Shown: positions 18,584-27,477 of the stretch, piece after piece
Layout: every line of letters starts with the position of its first letter
Position numbering within the stretch: position 1 is the first letter of the stretch
DNA from: Phycisphaerales bacterium
GTDB lineage: Bacteria > Planctomycetota > Phycisphaerae > Phycisphaerales > SM1A02
DNA length: 36,270 nt
Direction of reading: 5' to 3'
NCBI GenBank assembly: GCA_028823105.1
Contig: JAPKCC010000026.1
Span: 1-36,270, forward strand
Made by a program: the position numbers and the translations under genes
Notes under the pieces: generated by a model
Told to the model about the DNA's origin: nothing
The model's input: the letters and a program-made list of their open reading frames with translations, nothing else
The model's database searches: none

Positions 18584-19888
18584 TCAGGCCGCCATCGATG
18601 CAGGATGTGAGGCGGGCACGCTGAACCAGAAGCGAGCCCCTTCACCTAGTCTTGAATCGACCCCGATCCGCCCCTGATGAACCTGCTCAACGATGTTTCG
18701 GCAAAGATTGAGCCCGAGACCTGTTCCTCGTGCGATCCGCTCGTATCGCTTGATCCGATAAAACTTCTCGAAGAGTCGATCGATGTCCTCGGGAGGAATG
18801 CCCAAACCCGTATCGGTGACGGTGACCACGACCGAACGGGTCAGATCCTCGGCGTCGACCGTCACGGTGACTCGCTCGCCCTCTGGGACGTACTTCAATC
18901 CGTTTCCGACCAGATTGCCAATGACCGCGGCAAGCATCTCCGGATCGCCGTCGACCACGAGTCCGGACTCCGCGTGAATGCGAAGATCGACCGACTTCCG
19001 CTCCGCGGCGGCCCGAAGCCCATCCACCACTTCATTCGCAATCGTGCCGAGATCGACACAACTCACGCGGGGGCGTGCGACGCCGGCTTCGATGCAACTG
19101 ATGTCCAGCATGTCATTGACGAGCTTGGCAAGGCGATCCGTTTCCTCCATCGCGATTCCCAGGAATTCCGTTCGTTGCTCGAGGTTTTGGAGTTCGCCGT
19201 CCGAGAGCATCTCGAGCGAGGCTCGGATCGAGCTCAGCGGCGTGCGAAGCTCGTGGCTCGCCTTGGCGACGAACTCGCTCTTGAGACGAGCCATTTCTCG
19301 CTCCCGCGTCGTTTCGTGCAGGATGACCAGGGTGCGACCGTTCGCATCAAGAGCGCGTATCACCGCTTCAAAGGCACGTGTCGAGGGCACTGACCCCTCC
19401 TCGGCGAGTTCGAACACCGAACGCCGCAGGCCTTCCGGCCCGCCATCCACCACGTTACGGGAGAGCGCGTGGATTTCCTTCGCGGCGACCTGATTGGAAA
19501 TCAACATCGAGAGCGGCCGAGGGTGAACGGCGTCCACCACGCAACTCTGGGGATCAAGCTTTGCGACGGCGAGTGCCGCCGGATTGGCTTCGACGACCTC
19601 ACCATGACGATCGAGTACCAGAATCGGATCATCAAAGGACGTGAACATCCGCTCGAAACGAGTCGCTCTCTCTTCGGCGATTCGACGAGCGAGGACCTGC
19701 TCTTCCGATCGTGAGTCCCGCTCATCCTGAAATCGGTCGTGAAGTTTCGAAACCTCAGCCAGCAGTCTCCGAGCCGATCCGGGATCGGCACAGGCCAGTC
19801 GGAGCCGGCGGCGATGGCGCCATGACGCCAACGCGATTCCTAGGCCACACGCGATGACAGCGATCAGGATCGAGGACGATTCGAACAC
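18584..19888 (-). CDS. membrane sensor histidine kinase
   Basis: The product is 434 residues. One N-terminal span (about 6-22) is followed by an Arg-rich stretch and a coiled region, then a PAS domain (about 75-190). HisKA has KSEFVAKASHELRTP with phosphoacceptor His212. The HATPase_c domain has the N-box GNLVGNGLKY (about 324-333), G1 DTGLGIP (359-365), the F-box FEKFYR and G2 GTGLGL (388-393). It has no periplasmic sensor loop, so the signal is probably read by PAS in the cytoplasm. The start is GTG at 19888 with a strong GGGAGG. It most likely phosphorylates the receiver encoded directly behind it. Confidence 0.95.
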   Translation of the reverse strand: MFESSSILIAVIACGLGIALASWRHRRRLRLACADPGSARRLLAEVSKLHDRFQDERDSRSEEQVLARRIAEERATRFERMFTSFDDPILVLDRHGEVVEANPAALAVAKLDPQSCVVDAVHPRPLSMLISNQVAAKEIHALSRNVVDGGPEGLRRSVFELAEEGSVPSTRAFEAVIRALDANGRTLVILHETTREREMARLKSEFVAKASHELRTPLSSIRASLEMLSDGELQNLEQRTEFLGIAMEETDRLAKLVNDMLDISCIEAGVARPRVSCVDLGTIANEVVDGLRAAAERKSVDLRIHAESGLVVDGDPEMLAAVIGNLVGNGLKYVPEGERVTVTVDAEDLTRSVVVTVTDTGLGIPPEDIDRLFEKFYRIKRYERIARGTGLGLNLCRNIVEQVHQGRIGVDSRLGEGARFWFSVPASHPASMAA

Positions 19889-19934
19889 GACAGCCTCCCT
19901 GCATTTATCGATTTCGACTGACTTGAGATTCGAC

Positions 19935-21146
19935 TCAATCGAGTTGCTCGCCCACTCCGGTGAGAAGATGTCGAACCCGATGGTCCTCGGGATTCGCCTT
20001 CATCAAACCTGCGTAGACGCGGTACGCCGCGGCGTACTCGCCCTGGAGTTCGTAGGCCATCCCAAGTGCCAGCTTCGGTTCGTCACGATCCGGCGCGACG
20101 TCGGCTGCTCGCTTGAAGAGGGTCGCGGCAGTGACGTACTCCTTCTCTCTCATCGCAGCCTGACCGAGCAGGAAATATCCCTCGAATTCATTCGGCTCCA
20201 GGACCACGAGTCGTTGACCGGCTCGGACCACACGTCGGTAGTCTTCAACTTCGAGGCACATCAGGCCGAAGTCGACCCATCCCTCGGAATCCTCGGGATT
20301 GAGGTTCGTGAAGTCGAGGAAGACCTCGCGGGCTTCCCGATATCGTTCGCCCGCGGCGAGACATCGCCCGCGCATCCGCATCAACTCCCGATCCTGATCC
20401 CCGGCTTCCGAGATCGCCACCAAGCGATCGATGGTCTGCAGACAGTCTCCCGTGCGATGCGCCGACAACTGAGCTCGTGCCAGATCCTCGAGCGTCCAAC
20501 GATCATCATCATCGAGCAAGACCGCACGTTCCAGATGATCGACGGCCTCATTCCATCGCCCCTTCAACATGGCGACGCGGCCGGAAAGGTGATGAATCGC
20601 CGCGGCTCCGGTGAAGTCGGATCGGTTCTCACGAAGCAGGCGATCGGCCTCGTCGAAATCGCCCTCACCGATGAGCGTGTCTACCGCCGCGACCAGCATC
20701 CCGGCGTTACTTGGCGCGATCTCGTGTGCTTCGAGATAGTGCTCGACGGCATCCTTGCCGCGATTCAGTCGCTGATCGATGATTCCTTGGAAGTAGCAGG
20801 CGTCGGCGTTCTGGGCATCGACCTGATGAGCCTTGTCGAAGCTGGTCGCAGCATCTCCAAGGCTTCCATCCTCGAGGTAGACCCGGCCCAAGAGCACCCA
20901 GTAGTTGGCATCGGTATCGACTTTCTGGATCGCTGCGTCCAGATGGTTCTTCGCAGTGACGAAGTCGCCCGCCCGAAACGCCTGATCGGCCTGATCGTAA
21001 TCAACTCGACTTCGGACCGTATCGAAACGGCTCTTGGCCGCAGCTCGCGCTTCGATCCCCCTCTTGGTCGGTCCGGTGCACGCAGCGATTCCCAACAGGA
21101 GAGTCATGCCGGCGATCAGAGTCACGGTGTTGATTCGGTTCATCAT
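19935..21146 (-). CDS. TPR-repeat lipoprotein, pilotin-like
   Basis: The product is 403 residues. A lipoprotein signal ends in the lipobox GIAAC with Cys23 as the likely lipidated residue, so it is membrane-anchored and faces the periplasm. From about residue 48 the chain is a row of tetratricopeptide repeats, for example AFRAGDFVTAKNHLDAAIQ, VYLEDGSLGDAATSFDKA and AMREKEYVTAATLFKRAAD. About nine repeats can be counted loosely. It lies 100 bp behind the secretin gene. In type IV pilus systems the TPR lipoprotein PilF/PilW is the pilotin that brings the secretin to the outer membrane, so a pilotin role fits. That role is inferred from position and fold. Confidence 0.85.
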   Translation of the reverse strand: MMNRINTVTLIAGMTLLLGIAACTGPTKRGIEARAAAKSRFDTVRSRVDYDQADQAFRAGDFVTAKNHLDAAIQKVDTDANYWVLLGRVYLEDGSLGDAATSFDKAHQVDAQNADACYFQGIIDQRLNRGKDAVEHYLEAHEIAPSNAGMLVAAVDTLIGEGDFDEADRLLRENRSDFTGAAAIHHLSGRVAMLKGRWNEAVDHLERAVLLDDDDRWTLEDLARAQLSAHRTGDCLQTIDRLVAISEAGDQDRELMRMRGRCLAAGERYREAREVFLDFTNLNPEDSEGWVDFGLMCLEVEDYRRVVRAGQRLVVLEPNEFEGYFLLGQAAMREKEYVTAATLFKRAADVAPDRDEPKLALGMAYELQGEYAAAYRVYAGLMKANPEDHRVRHLLTGVGEQLD

Positions 21147-21246
21147 GGTGCGATCCTGGTAAATCAGAGCCTGCTCTCAGGCGCGAGGTCGTTCATAGAC
21201 GACGAGAGGGTCGCTTGATTCGCGACCCCCCCGTCGTACAAGTGAA

Positions 21247-23832
21247 TCAGTCACGTTCTTCGGCGGTCACCATCTCGATTGCCGGCGTGGTTTCCTTAGA
21301 GAATGCCCGAGCCTGTTCCGAGGCGATTCGGGCGAGCCACCAGAGTCGACCCCAGACCGGACTCCGCGGAGCCGAAACCAAGACCCTTTGTGCCTCGGCC
21401 ACCACCTCCAGCGCATCGTCGGTCGTAAACTCTTCAACCGCTTCATCGCGTTCGATCGGGGCGACGCGGCCTTGTACCGCAAGCATTGGTTTTGCGTGCG
21501 TCGTGGGAACACTCGTCGTAGCCGCCGTGGCAAGCGTGGCCGCCGCAGCGGGACTCTTGGAAGGGAGCTTTGCCCTGATTGCCGCCGTTGTCGCTTCGAC
21601 CGTTTCCGGAGCTGCCTCCGTCGAGAACTGGGTTGCCGATTCCGGCACCATCATCTCGGCGCTGGCGACGTCAACCGTGGATTCAGCATCCGCGATTGCG
21701 ACGGGGGTCGTGAATTCAGCATCCGCGATTGCGACGGCAGTTTCAGATTCTTCCGAGTCCGCGATCGCCGTGAACTCCTTTTTTGAGTCCTCCGTCGTCG
21801 CACTTCCGAACGCCTGTCCAACCGACATCGGATCAGTTTCGACGAGGAAGATCTCCGTTCCAGACGCATTGGCTTCCGAGATATTGGCGCCGAAGACCAT
21901 GGCTTCTTCGTCCCGTTCAAGATCGCTCACCAGAGCATCGAGGAATCGATCTTCTCGCTCTTCGGAACGCGTGCCAGTTCCGGTGTCGGTGTCGACGGCC
22001 GCCAGCGGATCAAACTCCGAATTCAATCGAGCTTCGTCATCCTTGAGTTCAGCATGGTCAGCATGCTGATCTTCCATGACCCGTCGCCACATGTCGTAGT
22101 CGTAGTAGCCACCATCAGCCTCGCCCGCCGTGGACGCCCGCAATCGCCGAACTTCGGGTTGACCCGGATTGAGACGGAGCGAATTGTCGAAGTGAAAGAT
22201 CGCCAACTCGAAGTTCCCGGTGTTCATCGCCTCAAAGGCGTCTTGATTGTGCTGTGAACTCAACTTCTCACGACTGAACGGAAGCAGTCCCTCTCGCATG
22301 CCGGCACGAAGCGATTGGACGAATTCAATACCCTGACGTCCGCTCTCCGCGATCAGGTCGTCGGCGACAATCTTCGGGGTGATCATGAAGATGATCTCCC
22401 TGCGCCTCACCTCGTTGTCATGACCACTGAAGGCGGTGCCCAAGATTGGAATGTCCCCGAGGAAGGGAACCTGGCTGTTGGTAACGGTGGTCTGCTCTTG
22501 GAAAAGGCCACCAAGAACCAGCGTCTGTCCGTCACGGACCTTCACGTTGGTCGAGATTTCGTTGGTGAATTCGTCAGGAACTTGTACGAGTCCTTCCGAA
22601 AAACCCGCCGCGATCGTTCGGAGTTCCGCGCTGGAGACGCTCGGATAAAGCTCCATGCGAATGGTGTCGTCCTTCGAAATGAACGGGCGGAACATGAGCT
22701 TCACACCCGTGTCGAGATACTGAACGGTTTGAGTAGTGGTGGTATCGGTGGACGTCGTCGAGAGGTACGCGACCCGCTTGCCGACCATGACCTGGGCTCG
22801 CTGCCGGTTGAGCGCCATAACCCGCGGACGGGCGAGGACCATGGTGTCGGTGACAAGGTCGAGTGCCCGGACGAACACTGAAGCATCGCCGGCGACGAGG
22901 CCGACCTTGAAGTTCGATTGGCCCGAATTGGTGTTACCGGGGGTCGACTGAGTGCCCCACGACGTGCGGTTTCCGTTGTAGAGAGGGATACCGCCGTTTC
23001 CGCCTTCCTTCGGAGGAACCGTGCCACGAAGCAGATCGGTCACCGGCCCGAGCGGGGAAACAAGCTTGGTGATGTCAAGGTTTCCCATGATCGAGAAATC
23101 CACGCCGAAGGCGTCGTTCTCCGTGACCTGAACACTCGCGATGGTTGCATCGACGACTACCTGACGAGGAGCGGTGTCAATCTCGGTGAGCAGTTCAGAG
23201 ATCCGCTCGAGGCGATCCGGGTAGTCGTTGACCACGAGGATCGCCGACTTCGCCCAGTTGTCGCCACCCATGTCACCAAGGTCACGTTCGATGCCACCGG
23301 CGACCTCGCCGATGAAACTAAGCTTGCCGCGCTCCGAAAGCAGCGGCGTCGCAAACTCGCTCGCGTCGCGGGCGGAAATGTGCTCAAGCTCGAACATGCG
23401 GCTCTCGGTCTTGCGATCGAGGGCCTCCATCCGAGCGAACTCCTCCTGCGTATACACGTAGATGAATTTTCCTTCCTCGACCCATCGGAAACCGTTCGGT
23501 TTCAGAATGGCGTCGAGCGCCTCCTCGAAGGTAACGTCGAAGAGGTTGGCGGTGATCACCGCAGAAACGTTGCGGCTCGCGATGACGTTCCGCTCGCCTT
23601 GCAGGGCCAGCATCTGAAGCACCTGAGCCAGGTCCGTATCTTGCACCTGAATATTGAAGGTATCGAAGTCATCGACTTCGACACCCGTCAGATCAAGAGC
23701 TTTTTCGGCGGCTGCCGGAGTCTCGTCCTGACCGAACCCATCCCCTAGTACGGGAACAGAAATCAGCGCGAAGGCGCCTAGCAAGACGCCAATTCGGCGT
23801 ACGGTTCGATTGAAAGTTGAGTGTTGCATCAT
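21247..23832 (-). CDS. secretin (GspD/PilQ type) with long C-terminal extension
   Basis: The product is 861 residues: the outer-membrane channel of the machine. A signal peptide (about 1-35) precedes an N0/STN-like domain (about 55-130, NIQVQDTDLAQVLQMLA) and an N1-like domain (about 145-220, ILVVNDYPDRLERISELL). The secretin core runs to about 489, with VVVDATIASVQVTE, VRDGQTLVLGGLFQEQT, VPFLGDIPILGTAFSG and IIFMITPKIV. After the core, where most secretins end or carry a short S-domain, come about 370 further residues: a TPR-like piece (about 528-562), then an acidic, Ala/Thr/Glu-rich region with an internal 11-residue repeat. Its ATG overlaps the PilP-like stop, completing the pilMNOPQ-style gene order. 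Confidence 0.95.
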   Translation of the reverse strand: MMQHSTFNRTVRRIGVLLGAFALISVPVLGDGFGQDETPAAAEKALDLTGVEVDDFDTFNIQVQDTDLAQVLQMLALQGERNVIASRNVSAVITANLFDVTFEEALDAILKPNGFRWVEEGKFIYVYTQEEFARMEALDRKTESRMFELEHISARDASEFATPLLSERGKLSFIGEVAGGIERDLGDMGGDNWAKSAILVVNDYPDRLERISELLTEIDTAPRQVVVDATIASVQVTENDAFGVDFSIMGNLDITKLVSPLGPVTDLLRGTVPPKEGGNGGIPLYNGNRTSWGTQSTPGNTNSGQSNFKVGLVAGDASVFVRALDLVTDTMVLARPRVMALNRQRAQVMVGKRVAYLSTTSTDTTTTQTVQYLDTGVKLMFRPFISKDDTIRMELYPSVSSAELRTIAAGFSEGLVQVPDEFTNEISTNVKVRDGQTLVLGGLFQEQTTVTNSQVPFLGDIPILGTAFSGHDNEVRRREIIFMITPKIVADDLIAESGRQGIEFVQSLRAGMREGLLPFSREKLSSQHNQDAFEAMNTGNFELAIFHFDNSLRLNPGQPEVRRLRASTAGEADGGYYDYDMWRRVMEDQHADHAELKDDEARLNSEFDPLAAVDTDTGTGTRSEEREDRFLDALVSDLERDEEAMVFGANISEANASGTEIFLVETDPMSVGQAFGSATTEDSKKEFTAIADSEESETAVAIADAEFTTPVAIADAESTVDVASAEMMVPESATQFSTEAAPETVEATTAAIRAKLPSKSPAAAATLATAATTSVPTTHAKPMLAVQGRVAPIERDEAVEEFTTDDALEVVAEAQRVLVSAPRSPVWGRLWWLARIASEQARAFSKETTPAIEMVTAEERD
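21681..21737. repeat. 24-bp direct repeat in the secretin extension
   Basis: ATTCAGCATCCGCGATTGCG plus ACGG occurs at 21681-21704 and again identically at 21714-21737, a period of 33 bp (11 residues). It encodes two copies of a VAIADAE-type motif in the low-complexity secretin tail and indicates recent tandem duplication. Confidence 0.9.
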
Positions 23833-24539
23833 GGTTGTTTGAGCTCCTCGCCCTCGGGGCGGATAACGACAGATCCGTTGCCTCCCGTGATCAACCGGAG
23901 ATTGAATTCATGCCCCCCGGCTTCTATCACGACTGATCCCATTCGAACTTCGAGGAGTCGATAAGACACCCCATCGACCTTCGTGGGGACCTTGTCCCCG
24001 ACCTTGCAGGCCCGGCCGTCTATCAATGCGACGCCCCGACCAGGAATCAGACCTTGCACACGAATTTCCAAAACGATCGATGCAAGTCGTTCCTGCACCA
24101 GTAGTTTCTCCTGATCTTCGTCGGCTTCCTGAGCCTCCGACTTCGGTGCAACCTCGGGCTTCACTGAAGAAGGTGTCGCTCTGGGGAAGTGGCGCGGGCT
24201 GATTCGAAGCGGATCACGCTTGATCGCCTCATCCAATCCCGAGTCGGGCAGGTCCGGGAACGCGGGAACCTCGACGGCGGCGAACGTCGCGGGGACCTCG
24301 GTGGCCATCGCGGTGCGTGGAATCGTCGTGAGAAGGCGGAGCCTGGCCCAGAGAAGAAGGCCGAGCGGTTGTGCAAGCGCGACCATCGGGATCACCAAAA
24401 CCAGACCCGAAAGAACCGTGTTGCGCTTCGACGCGAAACGAAGGGCTCTCCCGGAGTGCATTCGAGCCGATCTGGCCGCGAGGCGAAATCGCTCGGTTCG
24501 GGGGAGATTCCGATGGTTTTTTTCTGTTCCTCTGCTCAT
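23829..24539 (-). CDS. PilP/GspC-like inner-membrane protein
   Basis: The product is 236 residues. It has a basic cytoplasmic start, one span at about 41-70, a Pro-rich linker, and a C-terminal beta domain (about 153-220: VLEIRVQGLIPGRGVALIDG, KVGDKV, YRLLEVRMGSVVIEAGG). That layout, and the RDPLRISPR motif before the linker, resemble GspC homology-region or PilP proteins, which link the inner-membrane platform to the secretin. Similarity is structural rather than word-for-word. Four-base overlaps join it to the PilO-like gene before and the secretin gene after, exactly where pilP/gspC would be expected. Confidence 0.75.
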   Translation of the reverse strand: MSRGTEKNHRNLPRTERFRLAARSARMHSGRALRFASKRNTVLSGLVLVIPMVALAQPLGLLLWARLRLLTTIPRTAMATEVPATFAAVEVPAFPDLPDSGLDEAIKRDPLRISPRHFPRATPSSVKPEVAPKSEAQEADEDQEKLLVQERLASIVLEIRVQGLIPGRGVALIDGRACKVGDKVPTKVDGVSYRLLEVRMGSVVIEAGGHEFNLRLITGGNGSVVIRPEGEELKQP

Positions 24540-25105
24540 TCTGATTCCTCCGAAGCGGGCCGACGATGCAACACATCCAGTTCGATGAAGACTCGGGCGG
24601 TCTCACTCGTGGGATCCGAATCCCGCTCGAGTCGGAATTCCCTGACTCGATTAGGAATTTCCATGGTCTCGATGAGGTGCAGCACTTCGGCGATGGCCGG
24701 CCATGCCGCGACCAGTTCGATCCTGATGGGCGTCGCGTTCCAACGAATCTCCGAGCCCAGGTCGGCCGGACCGCTTCGTTCCGCCGTGAAGGTCTGATCG
24801 ACCACACGTCGTCCGTCAATGGGAAGCGAGAGACGCCGAATGACCCCCGCAAGATCAGGCTTGCTGGCGATCAGAGGATCCGGGCATTCGTCGCTCAACA
24901 TTTGCGATCGCCGATCGAGCTCTGCTCGGAAGGGTGTCAATCGGTCCGAAGGCACGGGAGATTCGGCGACCCTCGCGATGAGGTCCGCGGTCTCGGCTTG
25001 CTGCCTCGCGGCTCGGGCGTGCAGGGGCGCGACTCCGAACCAAGCGACCATCGCACCTGACAGTGCGAGCAGCAATGCCCCTTGAATGACTCGATCGTTG
25101 CTCAT
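24536..25105 (-). CDS. PilO/GspM-like inner-membrane protein
   Basis: The product is 189 residues with one span near the start (about 8-26), an Ala/Gln-rich helical stretch (about 28-70), then a small alpha/beta domain ending in an LDVLHRR strand. WPAIAEVLHLIETMEIPNRVREF reads like the ferredoxin-like half of PilO (L..LE.l.R.l.v..). PilO pairs with PilN to form the periplasmic alignment complex. Sequence similarity alone is weak; the call rests on size, topology and its place between the PilN-like and PilP-like genes, overlapping both by four bases. Confidence 0.75.
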   Translation of the reverse strand: MSNDRVIQGALLLALSGAMVAWFGVAPLHARAARQQAETADLIARVAESPVPSDRLTPFRAELDRRSQMLSDECPDPLIASKPDLAGVIRRLSLPIDGRRVVDQTFTAERSGPADLGSEIRWNATPIRIELVAAWPAIAEVLHLIETMEIPNRVREFRLERDSDPTSETARVFIELDVLHRRPASEESE

Positions 25106-25758
25106 TCGACGGTCTCCTCCGCTTCGGTCGACTCGAGGACCGGACTGGCGATCTCGAGATCGATGTCGAATGCGATCCGGAAGGCCCGGGCCGTCTCCTC
25201 ACCGACGGTCCGGTGACGGGTCGTCTCCACTCGGACATCCCTGAGCATGGGTCGGCGGCGGAGTGCTTCGACAAAGAGTGCGACATCATCATCCGAGGCG
25301 GTGAAGCCCTCGATCTCCGCAGTGATTCGTCTAGCATCGGGCTTCTCGCTTCGGGAACGAGCTCCTCGCACCGGCGCCGATACCAGGGAACCTGCATCCA
25401 ATTCGATCCGCTCGATCGTTCCAGATTCCGGCAGGTCATTGACGATCGAAGCGACGATCGAAGATGCACCGAAAGGAATCGAACACCGCCGCCAGGCCGA
25501 GAGCGCTCGGCCGGCTTCATCGAATCGGAGGGTGATTCGAGCCAGTTCCTGCTCGACCCGAATCGTCTCCTCCGCCTGTGCGGTCGCCAGAGTGTGTTCG
25601 GCCCGGGCATCCGAGAGACGCCACACACCCGTGGACCACGCCACGGTAAGCATCAGCGCCGCCACCACGGACATGTTTCGAAGATGCGTCTTCTCCCGCG
25701 CCGACTCGACACGGCGCCGGACGGATTCGGGGCGAAGGTCCATGCTTCTTCCGTTCAT
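25102..25758 (-). CDS. PilN/GspL-like inner-membrane protein
   Basis: The product is 218 residues: a basic cytoplasmic tail (1-28), one span at about 30-48, a coiled stretch (about 55-90), then a ferredoxin-like periplasmic domain (GTIERIELDAG, ITAEIEGFTASDDDVALFVEAL, VRVETTRHRT). This is the PilN plan. PilN binds PilM through its cytoplasmic N-terminus, and PilM is encoded directly before it with a four-base overlap. An AAAGGAGG site lies five bases before the ATG at 25758. The PilN consensus near the N-terminus (N-L-L-P) is not visible, so the assignment is by topology and position. Confidence 0.78.
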   Translation of the reverse strand: MNGRSMDLRPESVRRRVESAREKTHLRNMSVVAALMLTVAWSTGVWRLSDARAEHTLATAQAEETIRVEQELARITLRFDEAGRALSAWRRCSIPFGASSIVASIVNDLPESGTIERIELDAGSLVSAPVRGARSRSEKPDARRITAEIEGFTASDDDVALFVEALRRRPMLRDVRVETTRHRTVGEETARAFRIAFDIDLEIASPVLESTEAEETVE

Positions 25759-26810
25759 GCCGCCTCCTTTCCGGCATCAAGACCTGGTCGGAGGGACAGA
25801 CCGTAAGCCGTGGCCCAGGCCAATGGCGTGTCGCCATGTTCACAGGCCTCGGCGAGGCGACTGTGTACCAGTTCATCCTGCTCGACCGGAATTCCGGGAA
25901 CGGCGGCGGACAACGTTTCGACGAGACCCGGCGAGGCTCCCGCTTCGCCGCAGAGATGCAGGCATTCCGGGCGACTCAAACGAGCGGCGACCGTGACATA
26001 GCGAACGGCCATGCCGGCTTCGTCGCCCAGTGGGCCGGCCACGCGGCGAACGGCAGTCCTCACCTCTGCGAGTACTTCCGGCTCCAGGCCGCGACGATGA
26101 CTTTCACATCGCGTCCGCCGGGCCATGGAATTCTCGATCCCCAGCGCGGCGCCGAGTTCGGCATCGAACGTCGACCCGCTCACGTCACTCCGCTTTGCAA
26201 AGACAATGCTGTCACCTCGCGTGACCACGATCCAAGACTCGGAGTCGGCCACATCCACCACAACCCTGATTCGGTCTTTTTCGTCGGATCGACGTGATCG
26301 CATGGTGAACGCCCGACCCGCACCGACGAAAGCCGGTTCGACCCCGATCGGTCGCAACCCGGCCTGCAACAGTGATTCCAGGCGGGATTCGATCGTGGTG
26401 ACCGAGCCGGCGACGATCAGCATCTCCGCCAACCCGTCGGCATCGACTCCGTTGGAGACGATGAGCGGCTCCGCGACCACGTCGGCGGCATCGAGTTCAA
26501 GCAGTCCCGCCGCTTCCCATCGGGCGGCCTCTCGAAGTTCCTGATTCTCAAGTCGAGGAAGACGGGCGGGGCGGATCGTGAGATCACCTCGCGGCGGCGC
26601 AACGACCGCCTGGCGACCTCGAAATCCTCGCAGAGCTTTGCGTAGTTCAGTGACGTCCACGGTTCCTTCAGAACCGAAGGGGACGAAGGCGAGGCGACGA
26701 ATCGCATCACTTCCCGGAGTCGCCACCTGAAGCAGTCGTAGTCCCTCTTCAGAGAACTCGACGCCAATCGGCGGAACTCGACGCGGCGTGAATATCGATC
26801 GGATCGACAT
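25755..26810 (-). CDS. pilM: PilM-like actin-fold ATPase
   Basis: The product is 351 residues, PilM's normal length. It is a cytoplasmic actin-like protein that docks the PilN/PilO complex. Recognisable parts are the opening phosphate loop IGVEFSEEGLRLLQV, the central VVVDVADSESWIVVTRGDSIVFAKR, and near the end CLHLCGEAGASPGLVETLSA, all matching the PilM/FtsA fold. The frame continues 23 codons upstream to a TTG, but the ATG at 26810 has a strong GGAGG eight bases before it, so I start there. It heads the overlapping chain pilM-N-O-P-secretin, 75 bp behind the GspH-like gene. Confidence 0.88.
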   Translation of the reverse strand: MSIRSIFTPRRVPPIGVEFSEEGLRLLQVATPGSDAIRRLAFVPFGSEGTVDVTELRKALRGFRGRQAVVAPPRGDLTIRPARLPRLENQELREAARWEAAGLLELDAADVVAEPLIVSNGVDADGLAEMLIVAGSVTTIESRLESLLQAGLRPIGVEPAFVGAGRAFTMRSRRSDEKDRIRVVVDVADSESWIVVTRGDSIVFAKRSDVSGSTFDAELGAALGIENSMARRTRCESHRRGLEPEVLAEVRTAVRRVAGPLGDEAGMAVRYVTVAARLSRPECLHLCGEAGASPGLVETLSAAVPGIPVEQDELVHSRLAEACEHGDTPLAWATAYGLSLRPGLDAGKEAA

Positions 26811-26885
26811 CGTGAGGGCCTCCGGGCTGATCACCGGCCGCGGGATCGTGGCCGGTACGAGCGACGAGAAGTCGCCCAACCCATC

Positions 26886-27455
26886 TCACTCATCGATCCG
26901 TTCGACCGTGATCTTTCCCGTGAATCCAGTCAATCGGATCAGATAGGCCCCGCTGGCGCCGCGCATCCGGATCTCCCCCCCCGCGGTGAGTGGCATGGAA
27001 CCACCTCGGAGCGGGCCTCCCAGCGCATCAAAGGCCACCCAGTCATTCCCATCGAAGGACACGTCGGTGATCTCGACCCCCGCAAAGCGGTCGTGGAGAT
27101 CGAAATCGACGATGAAGGCTCCCCCGGTTCCGATGGCCGTCGGATGATCGAGGTACTCCGCGGTATCGGGGTCAAACGCAGCGTCATAGAGGTCGGGGTT
27201 CGAGGGAGCGAGGATCGCATACCCATGAAGGCGATCATTCTCATCTCGAAGAAACTGGACTCGTCGGACCTTCTGCATCGCGAGCGCATCGGTCTGCGCG
27301 AACGTGATGTCCGCGATGACCGATCGGACCGCCGCCTGCACTGTGAATGTATCGGCATTGATCAATCGTGGAACAAGCAATGCCCCGGCAAGGCCGAGAA
27401 TCGCGATGACGATGATCAATTCCGCAAGCGTGTAGCCGCGTCGGAGATGCTGCAT
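26886..27455 (-). CDS. GspH-like pseudopilin
   Basis: The product is 189 residues. Its class III leader is very short, MQHLRRG, cut before Tyr8; the mature N-terminus is YTLAELIIVIAILGLAGALLVPRL with the required Glu at +5. Tyr instead of Phe at +1 is uncommon but tolerated. The rest (SVIADITFAQTDALAMQKVRRVQFL, then beta strands ending AGGEIRMRGASGAYLIRLTG) fits the GspH/FimT minor pseudopilin pattern. GspH caps or primes pseudopilus tips in type II secretion. A GGAG site precedes the ATG. Confidence 0.87.
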   Translation of the reverse strand: MQHLRRGYTLAELIIVIAILGLAGALLVPRLINADTFTVQAAVRSVIADITFAQTDALAMQKVRRVQFLRDENDRLHGYAILAPSNPDLYDAAFDPDTAEYLDHPTAIGTGGAFIVDFDLHDRFAGVEITDVSFDGNDWVAFDALGGPLRGGSMPLTAGGEIRMRGASGAYLIRLTGFTGKITVERIDE

Positions 27456-27477
27456 GAACTGCTCCAGTTCCGATCCA

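Noticed and set aside
19854-21218. 454-codon plus-strand frame opposite the TPR gene
   Set aside because: Antisense shadow; the TPR frame has signal, lipobox and repeats.
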